From Anarhynchus alexandrinus (taxonomy: Eukaryota; Chordata; Aves; Charadriiformes; Charadriidae): a stretch of 64,000 nucleotides of DNA. Under the pieces are notes generated by a model. It saw nothing but the letters and a program-made list of their open reading frames with translations, did no database searches and was not told the origin of the DNA. Where the stretch lies: contig VUYV01000020.1 of NCBI GenBank assembly GCA_008711295.1, positions 4,648,200-4,712,199 on the forward strand, given 5' to 3'. Below, piece by piece: positions 1 to 12,779 of this stretch. Position 1 is the stretch's first letter. Every line of letters begins with the position of its first letter. A program made the translations under genes and the position numbers.

Positions 1-2734
1 GTCGAAGGAATTGGGCCTTGGAGAATTCCTGTTGTATTTATAGCACTCCATAACCGTGTGATACTGGATTACGCTAAGGATGTTATCACTCTCTGTCACA
101 TCTGCTCAACATTCCTTGCTGTACCCCTGCCTACGCTGTACCCGAACTACAAATTAGCCCTACGTAACACAAAAATATCTGCCAGCGAAGATGCTCACTA
201 GCTGTTCCTTAGAAGTGGGGAAAGCCTATGTCTCCCTACAAGAATCCCTGGGCTGTGCTTTGATGAAAGGTTACTAGTGGAACCGGAGAAACATTTCCAG
301 CCTTCGGGATATATTCAGACACTCTTGTGCCAAGAGGGTCTATGTCTCAGCTAAGAGATAATTTCAGCTGAAATGCTCAGGGAGTAAAATATCCCTTGGT
401 AACAGTGGTTGAATCAGTTATACAGCTCTTTTTTTGGTCTTTTTTTTTTTATGATTTCCTTCTCTCTGAAACAGCCCATGTTTATCCTCTATGTGATGGA
501 GAATGGTTTATTTCTGGAAATGTTACTGGCTGTTTTTTTGACTTGTGCATTTATTTGCCTGTGAAATACTTCTTTTTTTTTATTATTTTTGGGGAGTTTA
601 ATATCCCCCCCACTTCATTTTTCCTTATCTTTCACTGGAGGAAACTGTTCCAACTGTTTGGCAGTTTCAATTAAGACAGTCTTTAAATTAAACTAACTCT
701 ACTATCTTGAAACTCTCCTGAAATTAATCTAATTTGACTATCTTCAAACTGTTTCCTAAGCTCAAGGCCTAACAAGGGTGACTACTCCCATGGTGTCTAG
801 GGCTGCTGATCCTGTGTGGAAGGACTGCCGTCTTTGTAGAGCACCCCACAGATTCTGGTGGGGCTCTGTGTGGCTGTGCTTACAGGAGGAGACCTGCGGA
901 CACAAACCTCTAAGACTTGAAACGACTGAAAATTACAAAGAGATTTTCCACTGGCACAGTTATTCCTATATCTGTGCATGGAGTTTTGAGCCAGAACACA
1001 ATGATAAAAAGTGGAATGTGGAACTACCAAATTTTGCATTAAAAAACAGATGAACTTGAAACAAATAACAGGGCTCGCCTTTTTAGGTCTAAGTTAGGCT
1101 TTTGGTGCAGACTAGAGAGCACTGCGAAGCTACTTGGGTTGAAGATAAAGGGGAAGTACTAGGAGAAGCCCACTGTGCCCCAGACCTTTAGGGTCTGGAT
1201 CCACAACTGCATTACTGAGCTTAATCTGTGCTCTGGTAACTGAGTGTTTCTGCAGTCTTGTCACGAAGACAAGCTAGAGCATGTTACCCTAAGCCAAAGG
1301 AAAATATATAGAGAGAATCCATGGTAGCGGAGCTCGTCTGTTGCTTTCTTCTTCCCCTCTGCCTTCCCCAAACACACACCGATGCTGTCTGATGTGGTCT
1401 GCACACTCCAGACCAAGTCACGGGGAACTGTTGTGCTGCTGCCCCACCACACGCTCCTTCCTCCCAGCCACGTGCAGAATGGCTGTATTCACCCACTGTT
1501 TAACAACGGCGGGAGGTGTAAGCTAACACATTTTCATTTGCATTCCCCGTAGGTTGACAGTGCGCTCTTAATTCCAGTGATTCAGACTGTAGTTTCATAA
1601 TAGGCTTAAGCCAATCCATGGTTATGTTATTGCTGAAAGGCTCAGTCCCCACTCATGTTTTTATCCTTGTCTCATGTTCCCACGCCCTCCCCTACATCAG
1701 ATCTAGCACTCGTGTGGCCAAGCAGTCAGGCAGATCAGTTCTCTGATCCGTCTGAAGACTGAGCCAGCCAACACGGACAAAGAAACACGAGTTTCCACCC
1801 AGATCAGCAAGCGGCTGTACTGCCACATGATAGCTAGTCCGTCCAATGCAAAGGAGAGAGAGGTTAGAAACACTCCTTTCAGCAGCAGCATGATCTTGGA
1901 TCAGCTTAAGCCAACTGTGAAACCTCACCCTCGGTCAACACCAGGCAATTCATTAACTCGGTTGTGTATCCAAGTCCTAATACTCTGGCTCCTTGTTCAC
2001 ACAGGGAAAGCCGCCCGTTCCACTCTTCCCCCTGTACCCTGTGGGCTCGGACGGTAGGAATGAGGGAACGATCACGCTTCCTTTCTGTATCTTTTCCAGA
2101 CACTGTTCTGGGAAGCCGTGGGAAGGAGCAATCCCTGATTTTCTTGCGTTTATGTTGCATCGTACTTGCATAGCCATGCACAGGGAAAATTTCTTGCTCA
2201 CTTACTCAAGCTGAACAAGGGCAGCGTGTCATCTGGTCCTTCACATGTCTTGAGAACTTAGAGGTAACTAAGCTACACCCACTGTAGACTATCAGTTGGG
2301 AAACATCAAAACCAAAGCACACCACACAATGCTTCACATCAGCCATCAGGAATTTTTACCCACTTCCTGACAGATTTCCTGATGGTTCATTAACAGTGAT
2401 TAATCAGCCTGACCGTTAACCCCCTGCATTCCTGAGAGATTAATCTCGATACAAGGCCTCCTGCATGCATTTTCTTTCCTTTCTGAAACATCCTACTACG
2501 TTGTTATTCACTGTTTCTAAAAAGATCAGCGACAAGCATTACAGATGCATGAATTCCCCTGAAAAGTTATCTGGTTTGTGGTGAATGTTGGAAATAAAAC
2601 ATACAACATTCACAACTCTGCAATTTTTAATTTGTATGTCATCTAAAAAGCACAGCTGAAAGTATCTAGAGATCTGGCAATATCACACAGTCCTGCTTTA
2701 CACTTCAAAGCCCCTATACAGCATCTGTTTTGAA

Positions 2735-2860
2735 GGCAGGTAATAGTGCTCTCATTTCACATGACAGGAAATGAACCCAACTTAAGATCAAGAATGTTAA
2801 GAACACCCACTTTGAGACATCTGTGGGCTGAATCCAGAGCTCCCGATCTTGCTCAGACTT
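2735..2860 (-). repeat. Possible CORE-SINE (MIR-like) remnant
   Basis: The run ctctcatttcacatgacagg, then a decayed purine-rich line and gctgaatccagagctcc, follows the order of a reverse-oriented MIR (cattttacagatgagg ... aagtgacttgccc ... ccgggattcgaaccc). Divergence is high and this is the weakest of the set. Confidence 0.3.
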
Positions 2861-3665
2861 TAACAGGAGTCACATGAGCTACCCATCCTTTGCAGATGAG
2901 GCACAGCTTGGGAACCCCAAAATCCAGGTATCCAAAATTAGCAAGTGGACCTCCACAAGTTGCCCACAGCTCTGCTCTCAGTCAGGATCAGAACAGAGGA
3001 GCTTTTGCCTTGCTGTTTACAAGAAAAATACAGCAAGATGTCTGTGAGGTGGTTGCCTTCTCTCAGTGCACACTGACAAAATCTGGGAGGCAGCACAGGA
3101 GAGCTTCGTTCTGCCAGGTAATAATATTCCAGTATGCCACTCAGCGCCAGGGAAGAAAGTTATTCTGCATTACAGACTAGCCAACAGAAAGCCAACAAAG
3201 TATTCACCCACAGGGAGCACTCTGTTTTCTGAATCATCGAAACAATTCAGTGTGATGATGCTCATATAAACTCCTTTCAACTCCAGAGAGCATTAATGAG
3301 AGGTGATGAATTTATTTCTTTCTTACACAATGGAGTAAGAACACTGAACCAGGAACTCCACACGTCGTTCTGAAAACAACAGATCCATGTTGCTGAACCT
3401 GTGAGATTCCCATCAAAAAAAACAATTTGCCACTACTCTGATTCCTGTGCTACCAGAGTGATAGATATTTTGGCAAGGAATATTTCAGTTTAGGATACAC
3501 ATCTGCGTAAATTTTCAGTTTAAGCTTCAGTTAGCTTTTGCCTTGGTACCTCCTTCTTCCCTGGTTTCACATTTGAGCTATGATCTGTGACCTCCTTACA
3601 TTTGATCTGAAAGTTCATATCTCACAGAGAAACTCAAAATCAGCAGAGGAAACCCTCCACACTTG

Positions 3666-3682
3666 TTTTTTTTTTTTTTTTT
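3666..3682 (+). repeat. T17 homopolymer
   Basis: Seventeen uninterrupted T, about 120 bp upstream of the CR1 copy at 3805. Confidence 0.9.
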
Positions 3683-3804
3683 GCTGGAGTGCATATAGAA
3701 AACTTACAAAACCCAGTACTGGAAAACTCTCATTACACTTCAGCTCAATACAAAACTCTCCAGTGGCACTCTTGCAAAGAACACCATATATACGAAGATG
3801 TGTC

Positions 3805-4279
3805 AGGGACAAGGAACTGCTGGAGAGCGTCCAGCGTAGGGCAACTAAGATGATTGAGGGATTGGAGCATCTCCCTTATGAGGAAAGGCTGAGAGAGCTG
3901 GGACTCTTTAGCCTGGAGAAGAGAAGGCTGAGGGGAGACCTTATTACTGCGTACAAGTATCTAAAGGGTGGGTTGAAGGAGGATGGAGCCAGACTCTTTT
4001 CAGTGGTTCCCAGTGACAGGACGAGGGGCAATGGGCACAAGTTGGAACATAGGAAGTTCCATTCAAACACAAGGAAAAACTTCTTTACGGGTAGGGTGCC
4101 AGAGCACTGGCACAGGCTGCCCAGGGAGGTTGTGGAGTCCCCTTCTCTGGAGATTTTCAAGACCCGCCTGGATGCAGTCCTGAGTAATGTGCTCGAGGCA
4201 ATCCTGCTTTGGCAGGGGAGTTGGACTAGATGATCTCTAGAGGTCCCTTCCAACTCTGAAAATTCTGTGATTCTGTGTC
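3805..4279 (+). mobile_element. CR1 LINE, 5'-truncated 3' end (young copy A)
   Basis: This is the C-terminal end of the CR1 reverse-transcriptase ORF and its short 3' UTR. An open frame reads [16 protein letters not shown], then [11 protein letters not shown] and [15 protein letters not shown], ending about position 4233, followed by the conserved gatgatctctagaggtccct and a terminal ATTCTGTG repeat. Severe 5' truncation is normal for CR1, which inserts by target-primed reverse transcription. Compared by eye with the copy at 53303, the shared region of about 440 bp differs at about two positions before the tail, so the insertions are recent. The frame stays open about 225 bp upstream into unique sequence, which looks coincidental. 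Confidence 0.95.
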
Positions 4280-7200
4280 AACAACAGGGAAGCATTGCCA
4301 CTAACAGAAATAAGACAGGCTTTGAGTCGAACACGCTCTAGGAGCTGTATCTACCTTTCCCAAAGTTTGAACTTGCATGGAATCAGTCGTAGTTGAAGCT
4401 CGGCACTAAATATAGCAGCTCCTCAGAAGGTTGATTTGTACTTCTCAAACTGGTTTATCAAGCCTCAACAACACGCAGCTACTCTCTTACTCTAATCAAA
4501 AGCTTCACTTATCTCACTTCCTTGAGAAGTACTTTGCTCCCTTCATTATTCATGCCACACTCATGCCAACTTGTAATTTCTTCCTAAAAAAGCTCAAGCT
4601 TATGTGTTAATTCACAAATTTCATTTAATGAACCAATGAAACTAGAGCCCAAGCCCTGCCCAGAATACATCACGCTATTCTGATAGTACACTGCAAATAC
4701 TGGCAGTGGGTTTCCCTTCCAAACAATGAGCTCCCCAACCAGGAGAGAACTGGCCAAATTGTCACCAGCTGTGTTACCCAGTATCACGTCAGGGGCTGAC
4801 ATGGCTTCAGGACCCCATAATCTAACAGCCAAGTCAGAAGGGAGAAATCTCCTTGCTGGGCAATGTTACTAGCCACATGTGTTTTTTCCCTCTCAGACTG
4901 AAAATGCCAAAAGACTCTTAGTGATCCCATCTAATCTGATGAGATGCACTCAGAATGACACAACTGCCATCTCGCCTGGAATTGATCAAAAAACCATTCT
5001 TTTTTTGCACGAAAGCTCCATATGCTCGAGTGCCTCTTTCAAAACCACAGTATCTAGCCTTTGTTGGCTGGCCACTGCTCCCGCCTACCTCTGAACTACA
5101 TATCCTGGAGGGAAAAAAAACCACCAAACTTCAGGAGTTTTTTTTGTCTGAGCTCACTCTAGCATTGTCCTCTTGCCAGCTCCCTGCATTCTTTTTCCTA
5201 CTGAGTTTGTCTAATCTTTTTGATGAGTACTTGAGTTGTAGGTCCTCTCTCTGAGTTCAGCAAGATGTGACCTACAAGGCAGAACTGCTGCTCTGCTCTA
5301 GAATATTGTTCTCTGCTACCCACCCATTCTGTTGTCCTTAACTTGTGGGGCGGGTGTGCAGAAAACAAGGCTCCCGCACCTCGTCATCTTCAGCAGTAGG
5401 TGAGCACCAAGGCACTGCTGCTGACAGAAAGGCATTCTCTGCGGGATTCCCTGTAAAATGGATCTTTCCAGCGAACATACTACCTGCTTAATGATTATAG
5501 TAACAAAATCACAGACACCAGTAATGAGGGACAAACTTCTAGAGACTCTCCTTATCTTCTCCCTGTACTTATGTGTCTATTTGTGCTTTGAAATGAATAA
5601 AACCAATACTCCTTATAGCCATATGGGCAGTTGACAAACACTGCTGCCAGAATTTGGGAATCTGCTTTTCTACAGCCGAGTTATTCTAGAATAGCTGGTT
5701 TTATATCTGTATGTCTATTTCAACACAGACACAAACCAAAACCCAGAGAAAAGAGACAAAATCATTACGCTCAACTGCGAACTGACCACTAAAGGCATTC
5801 CTATAGGCTACTGCCATCAATCAACAAAACTTACAATTTTAGCTTCCTTCCATTTGTCTAGTTGAAGCTGTAAAATATAGTCTGTCCATGGGACAGGCTA
5901 CTAAAGATTAACTCCTTTATTCTTGATGATAAGAAATAAAACTTCTGGCATTTTCTGTGGTTAGAACTTGCAAAAGCAAGAAGCCTGATTTCCCCACTAT
6001 TCTCATTTCTCTGTTCTTGTTCTTTTGAAAACCTAATTATGCAATATCACCGATCCAACGCAAACCTTTCTGGTTTCTGTAGTGACCAAAATTACTTAGC
6101 AATGAAAACTCTGTTGGGGGAAATCAGGTCTTAGTTCAATATCAACATTACTGCAATTGGCATTTCAGGGTAACTAAGGAGGCAAGGGGCTGGGAAGCCA
6201 GGTTTGGCTTCTCTCTCACCATAGCCAGAACTGATGTGAACAAACTTGAGAAGAGTAGGTTGCATTCCACAACAGCCAGGATGATACCTGGTTCTGCAGA
6301 GACTAGCTTTAAAGAAGAAAAGGAGGTATATGACATTTGTAAACTAACTATGAATGCATGAGGTAAAAAATTATGAGGGATTTGGCAAAGAATATGCTGC
6401 ACTATTACACAGCGGATCACATTTTCAACTTCCTACGGCTCAGGCCAGAAAAAGATACTTGGGAAGGTGACGCTCTGGATGTGCCAGAAGAGCCAGCTTC
6501 CAGTAGCTATTTTTAACTGCAGGAATTTAATTGGAAAGGATGGCTGCACACAGTTGGTCTTCCTTCCTCTCCATCCTTTGTACAACTCAGATATCCTAGA
6601 GTGCTATGCGCCATTACAACTGACACTGTCTGGTGCGCATGCACTGGCGGCCCAATATCTGCTCCAAACAAGGGTGAGCTACATACCGGGACTGAACATC
6701 CTCTTGGTGGAGACCCTGTGCTGGCTTCATCATAAAGACAAGGGGAGGAGAGCAAATCAAGAAAAGGGATGCAGCACGTTCTGCTGGAATGATTTTGCCT
6801 TGCCTTGCAAGCCATAGCTCAAGAGCAGCAATTAAAGGGTCATTTCCTATTCTGCTCTCAACCTGTATAAATTATACCATTGGTTCATTTACTAAAGCAT
6901 CCCAGAAGTGAGACAGCACAAAGACAGCTTCAAGATATTTCTGAACTCAGCTTCCCCAGACCTCATCAGAATGTAAGCTCACGCCCAGATGTTGGATGCT
7001 GCATCCTTCACGTGTTCTGGCTCCCAAACAAAACATTTGAGCTGACGCATAAATGCTGCCAGCGTCCCTACTTTTTTCTGTCCAGGCCAATCAAGCGGGT
7101 TAACTTCCAAACTGGAATATTTCTGAATATGACAGTAGTGGAGCCAAAGCGCCTGTCCTCGTAGCACATTTCCCCTTATGGCCTCTTCAAGAAGCATCCA

Positions 7201-7344
7201 ATGCAAAGCAACTCTGCACTGCTATGTACTTTCTCATTTATGTAGACATCTGCAATGATGTCCAGTTCTAAAAATGAGACAGCTCATATCCTGACTACAT
7301 TTTTCCTCCAGTCCTAATTCTCTTTGAAGAGAAGCACAGAGAAG

Positions 7345-7500
7345 AAGTTATGGTTTTATCATGGGAAGCAGGTTCACTTGCCACTGACAAGCCAGTCCCT
7401 GTATACTTTTGTTCCCCATCTACAAAACAGCGGTAAGAATAGTACTTTACATTGTGTTGTGAGTACAGGAGTAGTAAATAATCTAAGGTGCATAGCAACT
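7345..7500 (+). repeat. CORE-SINE (MIR-like) remnant
   Basis: The string gttccccatctacaaaacag, followed by cggtaagaatagtactt, a ttgtgttgtgagtac segment and taaataatctaaggtgc, has the MIR order (cctcagtttccccatctgtaaaa, gggataataatac, gttgtgagga, aatgcatgtaaagtgc). Confidence 0.6.
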
Positions 7501-8149
7501 TTATGTATATGTATACATGTATATGGAACAAAGCTGTTGGACGCAATGGGACAAAATGTCATGACCTGATACTAATGGTGTGTATCAAAACCAAACAGTT
7601 CTTGGTATCACTGAAGTAAATGAGACAGAAATTCAGTTTTACTATGAGGTTTTTGTTGCCTGGCACTCTACCATCTTAGAAGGGGCTTAGAAAACTAAAT
7701 ATTGGTTTTAATCTTCTTTTTATTCTACATCTTCATTAAGTACCCCCTTGTAATTTAATGCAATTTGTGGCAAATGCTAATACTGCTTCGGGCCACTTCT
7801 CCCTGTCAGCTGTATCCCTGTCAAATTATGCATTTCCATCTGGAAAGGAACCGTACAGGACTGTAGGCTCCCTTCCACTTACAGTCAGGAATGGAGAGGG
7901 ATTTAATTAGATGGTCCATGGTTGAGAAAAGGACTAGAGCAAAGCCTGGGTGGTCTGTGGAATCTTCCACTGGAAAACAAGGCTGCAAATTGTTCTGTAC
8001 AAGCCTGCTTCTGTTTGCTCATTTTGTTTACATTGTTTGTTCCTACAGATTAAAATAGACAGTTACTAGGCAGATAAACAGTGTTTCCTTCCATAACAAT
8101 GTTGTCTAGAAGTTAAGAGAGTAGCATCGGACAATACACGCCTGTGCTT

Positions 8150-8290
8150 CATGTTTGGCTACATCACCTCAACTCGCTATGTAACCTGGAGCAGGACATT
8201 TCTAGCTAGCGCTTCAGAGCACCCAATTGCTAACATTTTTGTTCCATTTTTCCTATCTGTAGAATGGGCATAATATAGCTTTCTGCTTTC
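8150..8290 (+). repeat. CORE-SINE (MIR-like) remnant
   Basis: Contains ctatgtaacctggagcagga, then ttccatttttcctatctgta and gaatgggcataatatagc. These match in order the MIR phrases for tgtgaccttgggcaagtca, tttcctcatctgtaaaatggg and ataata. Confidence 0.65.
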
Positions 8291-8906
8291 AAAGGGGAAA
8301 GAGGGCACATCCAGTTTGCTCCACCTTTTCTCAGTTAACTGCCAATGCAGAGGGACGCAACTCTTGGAATTCCTCTCGTCACTGGATACCTGTACAACCT
8401 TAGGCCACTGACCAAGCCTTCAAAAACTGAAGCATCTTTAGAAGGTCTGAATCAGAAGCAGAAACTTGTGTTAAGCCAAGCAATTCCCATCTACACTTAA
8501 CTGTGAGTCAACTCAAATGCAGTGATTTCAGTCATGTGCCCTTTCACAGTTCAGCTGAACTTCAGAACATAATAGATGCAGCTTTAAATAGATTTACAGT
8601 GCCTATTGCTGATTGGAGTGTCTGGCAGATTAACTTATTCCTCATGGTTTTTCTGTTCCAAAATTCAATGGATTCCATATTTGTAAAAGCGGGAATGCAG
8701 AAGGCTAAGTCAGAAAGTGGGCTATGACTGGAACTAAACTTATTTATTAACCTATTTTGGTTGCATGTTAAAGAAAGGAAGCTATTATGCTGTCGTTTTG
8801 CGGGATGTTAATGGGAGCTCTGGGCATAATTACTCTGTGTTGGTGTGTGAATAAACCCCAGTGATAGATAAGCTGTTTGTCTGATAGTAACTCTTTCTCT
8901 TTCCTT

Positions 8907-9101
8907 GAAAAAGAAAGGGAAGATGATGAATAAGAATAAGAATAAGAATAAGGAAAAAAGAAGAAGAAAGAAAAATAAGAAGAAAGAAAAAGAAAAAGAA
9001 AAAGAAAAAGAAAAAGAAAAAGAAAAAGAAAAAGAAAAAAGGAAAAAAGAAAGAAAAAGAAAAAAGAAAAAAGAAAAAAAGGAAAGAGAAAAAAAGAAAA
9101 G
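8907..9101 (+). repeat. Purine-rich (GAAAAA)n / (GAATAA)n microsatellite
   Basis: About 195 bp in which the + strand is almost entirely A and G. It opens with four GAATAA-type units near 8928-8955 and passes through GAA-rich sequence into an uninterrupted GAAAAA array at about 8984-9038, then a degenerate purine tail. The Lys/Glu-rich and Phe/Leu-rich open frames across it are by-products of the repeat. Confidence 0.95.
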
Positions 9102-9814
9102 ACCTTGCCCTTTGTGGTCACTTTACTCCTTCTTGCTACATCCTTGGGTAGGAAAAGGTTAAACACTCAACAACATTTTTCTGTTCTTAGCAAGTTAGAG
9201 AACTGTACATCAGACACATTGTCTGCCAAATGCTTCATTTACTACCAGCTGCATTTTTACTTTGTTGAGAGATAGCTGAAATAAAATCACTGTTCTTTGT
9301 GCAAACAGCATGCTAAATAATGTACGGCTACAAGATTATTAAATAGCAAAGGCATTTGATAATATTAGAGTCAACCACAAGTCCCACTTCTGCTGATGCA
9401 CAGAATTTTGAGTAATTAGTCATTGCACAGAGTGTTGTATTTATATCCCCTTGAGCCTCAGACGTTAGGCCACAAAGTCAGGAGACAAAGAATTGCTGTT
9501 ATTAGGAGGACTGTTTTGGATTTATTTATATTCTAAAGCTTTATTTCAGTGTCCACTTCACTCCTCTGGCTCAGGCTTCCTCCAAACCAGAAGATACAGC
9601 TAAGTCAGAGAATTTTAGTGTAAACCATATTTTTACAGACAAGACCTCTCAACTTCAAGCAGCAGAACTTCAATGAGTTTGCAAAGCCCCCAAAGACGCA
9701 CAACTGGCCTGAGGTTGTATGACAAGCCTGGGAAAAAGGCCTCCCAGGTTCTGTTCTGATCTCTAACAGACTTCTCATGGTTTATATGCAATACATTAAT
9801 AGCAGCTCCAACTT

Positions 9815-9960
9815 AAGGACAGATAAATTGGGATACAAAGATGACAAGTAACTCTCCCAAGGATTTACAGCAAGTCTTTTGCAGAGCCCTGGAACTCTTA
9901 CTCAGTCCTTTGTTCAAATCGCGAAACCACACTGGCTTCTTTAGACCGCAATTACTCCAC
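9815..9960 (-). repeat. CORE-SINE (MIR-like) remnant, reverse orientation
   Basis: The sequence acagataaattgggatacaa, then agatgacaagtaactctccc, aaggatttacagcaagtc and ttgcagagccctggaactc matches the reverse MIR (acagatgaggaaactgagg, aagtgacttgccc, aaggtcacacagcaagt, ggcagagccgggattcgaac) block by block. It is the clearest reverse copy in the window. Confidence 0.7.
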
Positions 9961-10984
9961 AGGCCTGAATACTGTGACATATCTAAAATTATATAGCTAT
10001 ACACTTATTTGAGCCTTTATTAAAATAAAGATTGTGTAACATCTTCAGAGTTCACTACAAAGCTGCTCAGTGAGCACTCTACTGCTCAAAGACAGCCTTT
10101 TTAATTCTCTCCCATAGTAAAAGAGCCAGATCTAATATGTTGTAATAAGAAATCAGAGGGAAACTTAATAGGATTTGAACACAAAACATCTGATGACAAA
10201 TTCATATTGTAGCAATGAGCCTTCATTTTGCAGAACTGACATGAAAAAATAATGGTAACATTTATGATTATGACAAATAGTATGTATCATCTGTCTCAGA
10301 ATATCGTACAGAGAAGGACTACATAGAATAAATCATACACTCATGTCAAATTTCAGGCACAACTGAGTAGATTAAATTTTGAATTTTATCGTGCCTCATA
10401 AATGAGTTTCCTGTTTATAACCATGGCACCCAAACCTGTGATCTCCTTCAGCTTCCCTCAGCACGTTGTGCACTCTTTGTATCTGAAAAGCACAGGCAGA
10501 CAGGGAAAATGCTAGGAATGTAAGAAATTATATGGGAAATTTAATGGTTGTGCTTAGAAATACTGTGAAGTTAAACACTATGGGTTCTCCATGGGACTGA
10601 AAAGGGAGACCACGGACTTGCTGTGATTACTGGGGGCACCACTGTGAAAAGTGATTCCAAATTTTCACCTAAATATTGTGTGCCCAGGTGTCTCCATTTG
10701 CCTTTACAGAGACCACATCCATGCCTAAGCCAGATATGCAGATGCCTGATCTTCTGATTGTGAGTGTGCTAATGCAGGACTTTTGTGCACACAACATTGG
10801 CATGTATAAACCTAGATGTCAAGTAGAAGCTGATGAGATCTTAAGCAGAGCAACTGTACTATGTATTTAAAAGACCAGATGGGATGGAAATTTGAAAGTC
10901 ACCCTAACTGATGCAGGTATGTATGGATGCTATTCAGAATCTTGATCCAAACTGGGCTCTGGACCAAACTAGAGGTTACAAAAA

Positions 10985-11520
10985 CTAACCCTAAGTACTT
11001 CCCCCCAAAAAGTGACCTCTATGCTGCAACTTGGAAATGGGGGAGTGGCAGTAGGGCAGCTCCCATTTTCCACTAATGCTCCCGCATAAGAGAGAGTTTG
11101 CCTGTGCCAACCCTCCGATTCGAAGCATGGATCCTAGACAGGACACCACACCTTCAACTGCAAGGAGCAACCACAATAAAAGGCAAAGCCCCAAGCCCCA
11201 GGGTGCAGCCCCAGAGCCAGCAGACATTTTCCAGCCTGCCGTAGCCACCAACCACTGGACTGTCCCACCTTCAGAGAAGGCCTGGCATGGACAATCCTCT
11301 AAAGCCCAGACCCTGAGTAACCTGGAGCTCCAGACAGCCCGCTTGCTCCACAAAGCCCACCTGCACATACCAAGCCGTAGGCAGGCCTCCAGCAGTACCT
11401 CAGGGGTTCAGCTTGGTCCCCAGCTGCCACTTGAAGCGCTCGGCTCTGTAAGATCCCATAGTGCTATTTTGCAAAATGGAAGGGAACTAATCTCACTGCT
11501 GGCCAAATTCCAGCTTTGAG
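10985..11520. other. GC-richer block with overlapping open frames on both strands, unidentified
   Basis: This roughly 535 bp block is clearly richer in G+C than its surroundings. It holds a 147-codon + strand frame (11076-11519) overlapped by a 125-codon - strand frame (10991-11368). The + frame is Ser/Pro/Gln/Ala-rich with no recognisable domain; the - frame has one hydrophobic stretch around GLGLCLLLWLLLAV. No splice sites, polyadenylation signal or family resemblance supports a gene. It may be an old DNA transposon or LTR fragment, but no terminal repeats were found. Confidence 0.35.
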
Positions 11521-11739
11521 TAATTACATTCTCCTGACAAATTTTCCTTGGCAGTTTCAATGGAATATAATTAGTAAATGTAAATAGATGTAAATAGTGC
11601 TGTAAATTACACTTTGCATGATTGTCAGAAACAGAGAGGGAGAGCGAGGGTGAAGGGGCAAAAAGAGCAGAGGTTCGTTCTCCAATATGGACGACGTTGT
11701 GGCCTTCTCTGTCATCAAACTGCGTATGTCTCTGCTGGG

Positions 11740-12100
11740 ACGGAATCATGGAATCACAGAATCAATTTTCAGAGTTGGAAGGGACCTCTAGAGATCATCT
11801 AGTCCAACTCCCTTGCCAAAGCAGGATTGCCTCGAGCACATTACTCAGGACTGCATCCAGGCGGGTCTTGAAAATCTCCAGAGAAGGGGACTCCACAACC
11901 TCCCTGGGCAGCCTGTGCCAGTGCTCTGTCACCCCAACCGTAAAGAAGTTTTTCCGTATATTTGAATGGAACTTCCTATGTTCCAACTTGTGCCCATTGC
12001 CCCTCGTCCTGTCACTGGGAACCACTGAAAAGAGTCTGGCTCCATCCTCCTTCAACCCACCCTTTAGATACTTGTACGCAGTAATAAGGTCTCCCCTCAG
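11740..12100 (-). mobile_element. CR1 LINE, 5'-truncated 3' end (young copy C, inverted)
   Basis: A reverse-oriented CR1 3' end. On the - strand it reads the same C-terminal RT frame ([17 protein letters not shown] onward, with [14 protein letters not shown]) and the same gagatgatctctagaggtcc 3' UTR, ending in tcatggaatcacagaatc-type tail sequence at about 11745. It is truncated after ctcccctcag at about 12100. By eye it differs from the copies at 3805 and 53303 at roughly seven positions over about 340 bp, mostly around 11935-11970. Confidence 0.94.
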
Positions 12101-12300
12101 CCGGATGGCGCATGCAGAGCTACTGCAGCAGCAGATGCCACGATCCAGGATCATCGTGTGGTTCATCACACAGATCATCCACTTCACCTCAAGTACAATT
12201 TTGACTTGTCGGTGTTCGGTCATGTCCCACAGCTGTGTTTGCAAGCAGCTGCTGTGTTCCACCTCAGCTGTGCTTATACTTCAGCAGCAGGCAAACTGCT

Positions 12301-12318
12301 TCACACACACACACGCGC
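12301..12318 (+). repeat. Short (CA)n tract
   Basis: About seven CA units interrupted by a CGCG step. Confidence 0.8.
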
Positions 12319-12680
12319 AACTGCAAAATGTGTGTATGTGATATTATTGTTTTCTATGAAATGCCTATCAAATTTGTGAATGGTTTGTGAAACCTTCTGC
12401 TACCAACTGAAGACGTGTCATATAAATGGAATTATATAATTATCCTTCACAGCTATTTTAGTGCAGCTTCATGTACTAGTTTCACCAAAAGTGGAAATAG
12501 CTTCTTCCAAAAATAAAGTAAATGCATATATTTAACTTCATGTAGTCAAGTAGATTTAAAAGCAACTATTTAAAGTAATGAAAATAGATTATAATGTATA
12601 CCTTTCTAATATGATGTACATATTAGTACTTTTTGATGTGTCAAATGTCTCTTAGATACGTCATCTGCTTCAAATACAGA

Positions 12681-12779
12681 TTCATAGAAACATTATGGAT
12701 GGAAAAGACCTTTAGTTCATCAAGTCCAACCATTACCTAACTCTGTTGGGCCCACTTCTAAACCATGTCCCTGGAATTT
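12681..12779 (-). mobile_element. CR1 3'-end fragment, diverged
   Basis: The + strand reads attcatagaaacattatgga, then tggaaaagacctttagttca and tcaagtccaaccattacct. This is the reverse complement of a CR1 3' UTR and its ATTCTRTG tail (cf. tcatagaatggtttgggttgg and gatcatctagtccaacc). Only the last 100 bp remain and divergence is substantial. Confidence 0.75.

Noticed and set aside
3580..4233. 217-codon open frame
   Set aside because: The last two thirds are CR1 reverse-transcriptase tail and the first third is unique sequence that happens to stay open; not a gene.
8768..9166. 132-codon Phe/Leu/Ser-rich frame and its Lys/Glu-rich opposite
   Set aside because: Both are translations of the purine microsatellite.
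11622..12341. 239-codon plus-strand frame
   Set aside because: It crosses the antisense of CR1 copy C and flanking unique sequence; the CR1 antisense is fortuitously open in all copies.
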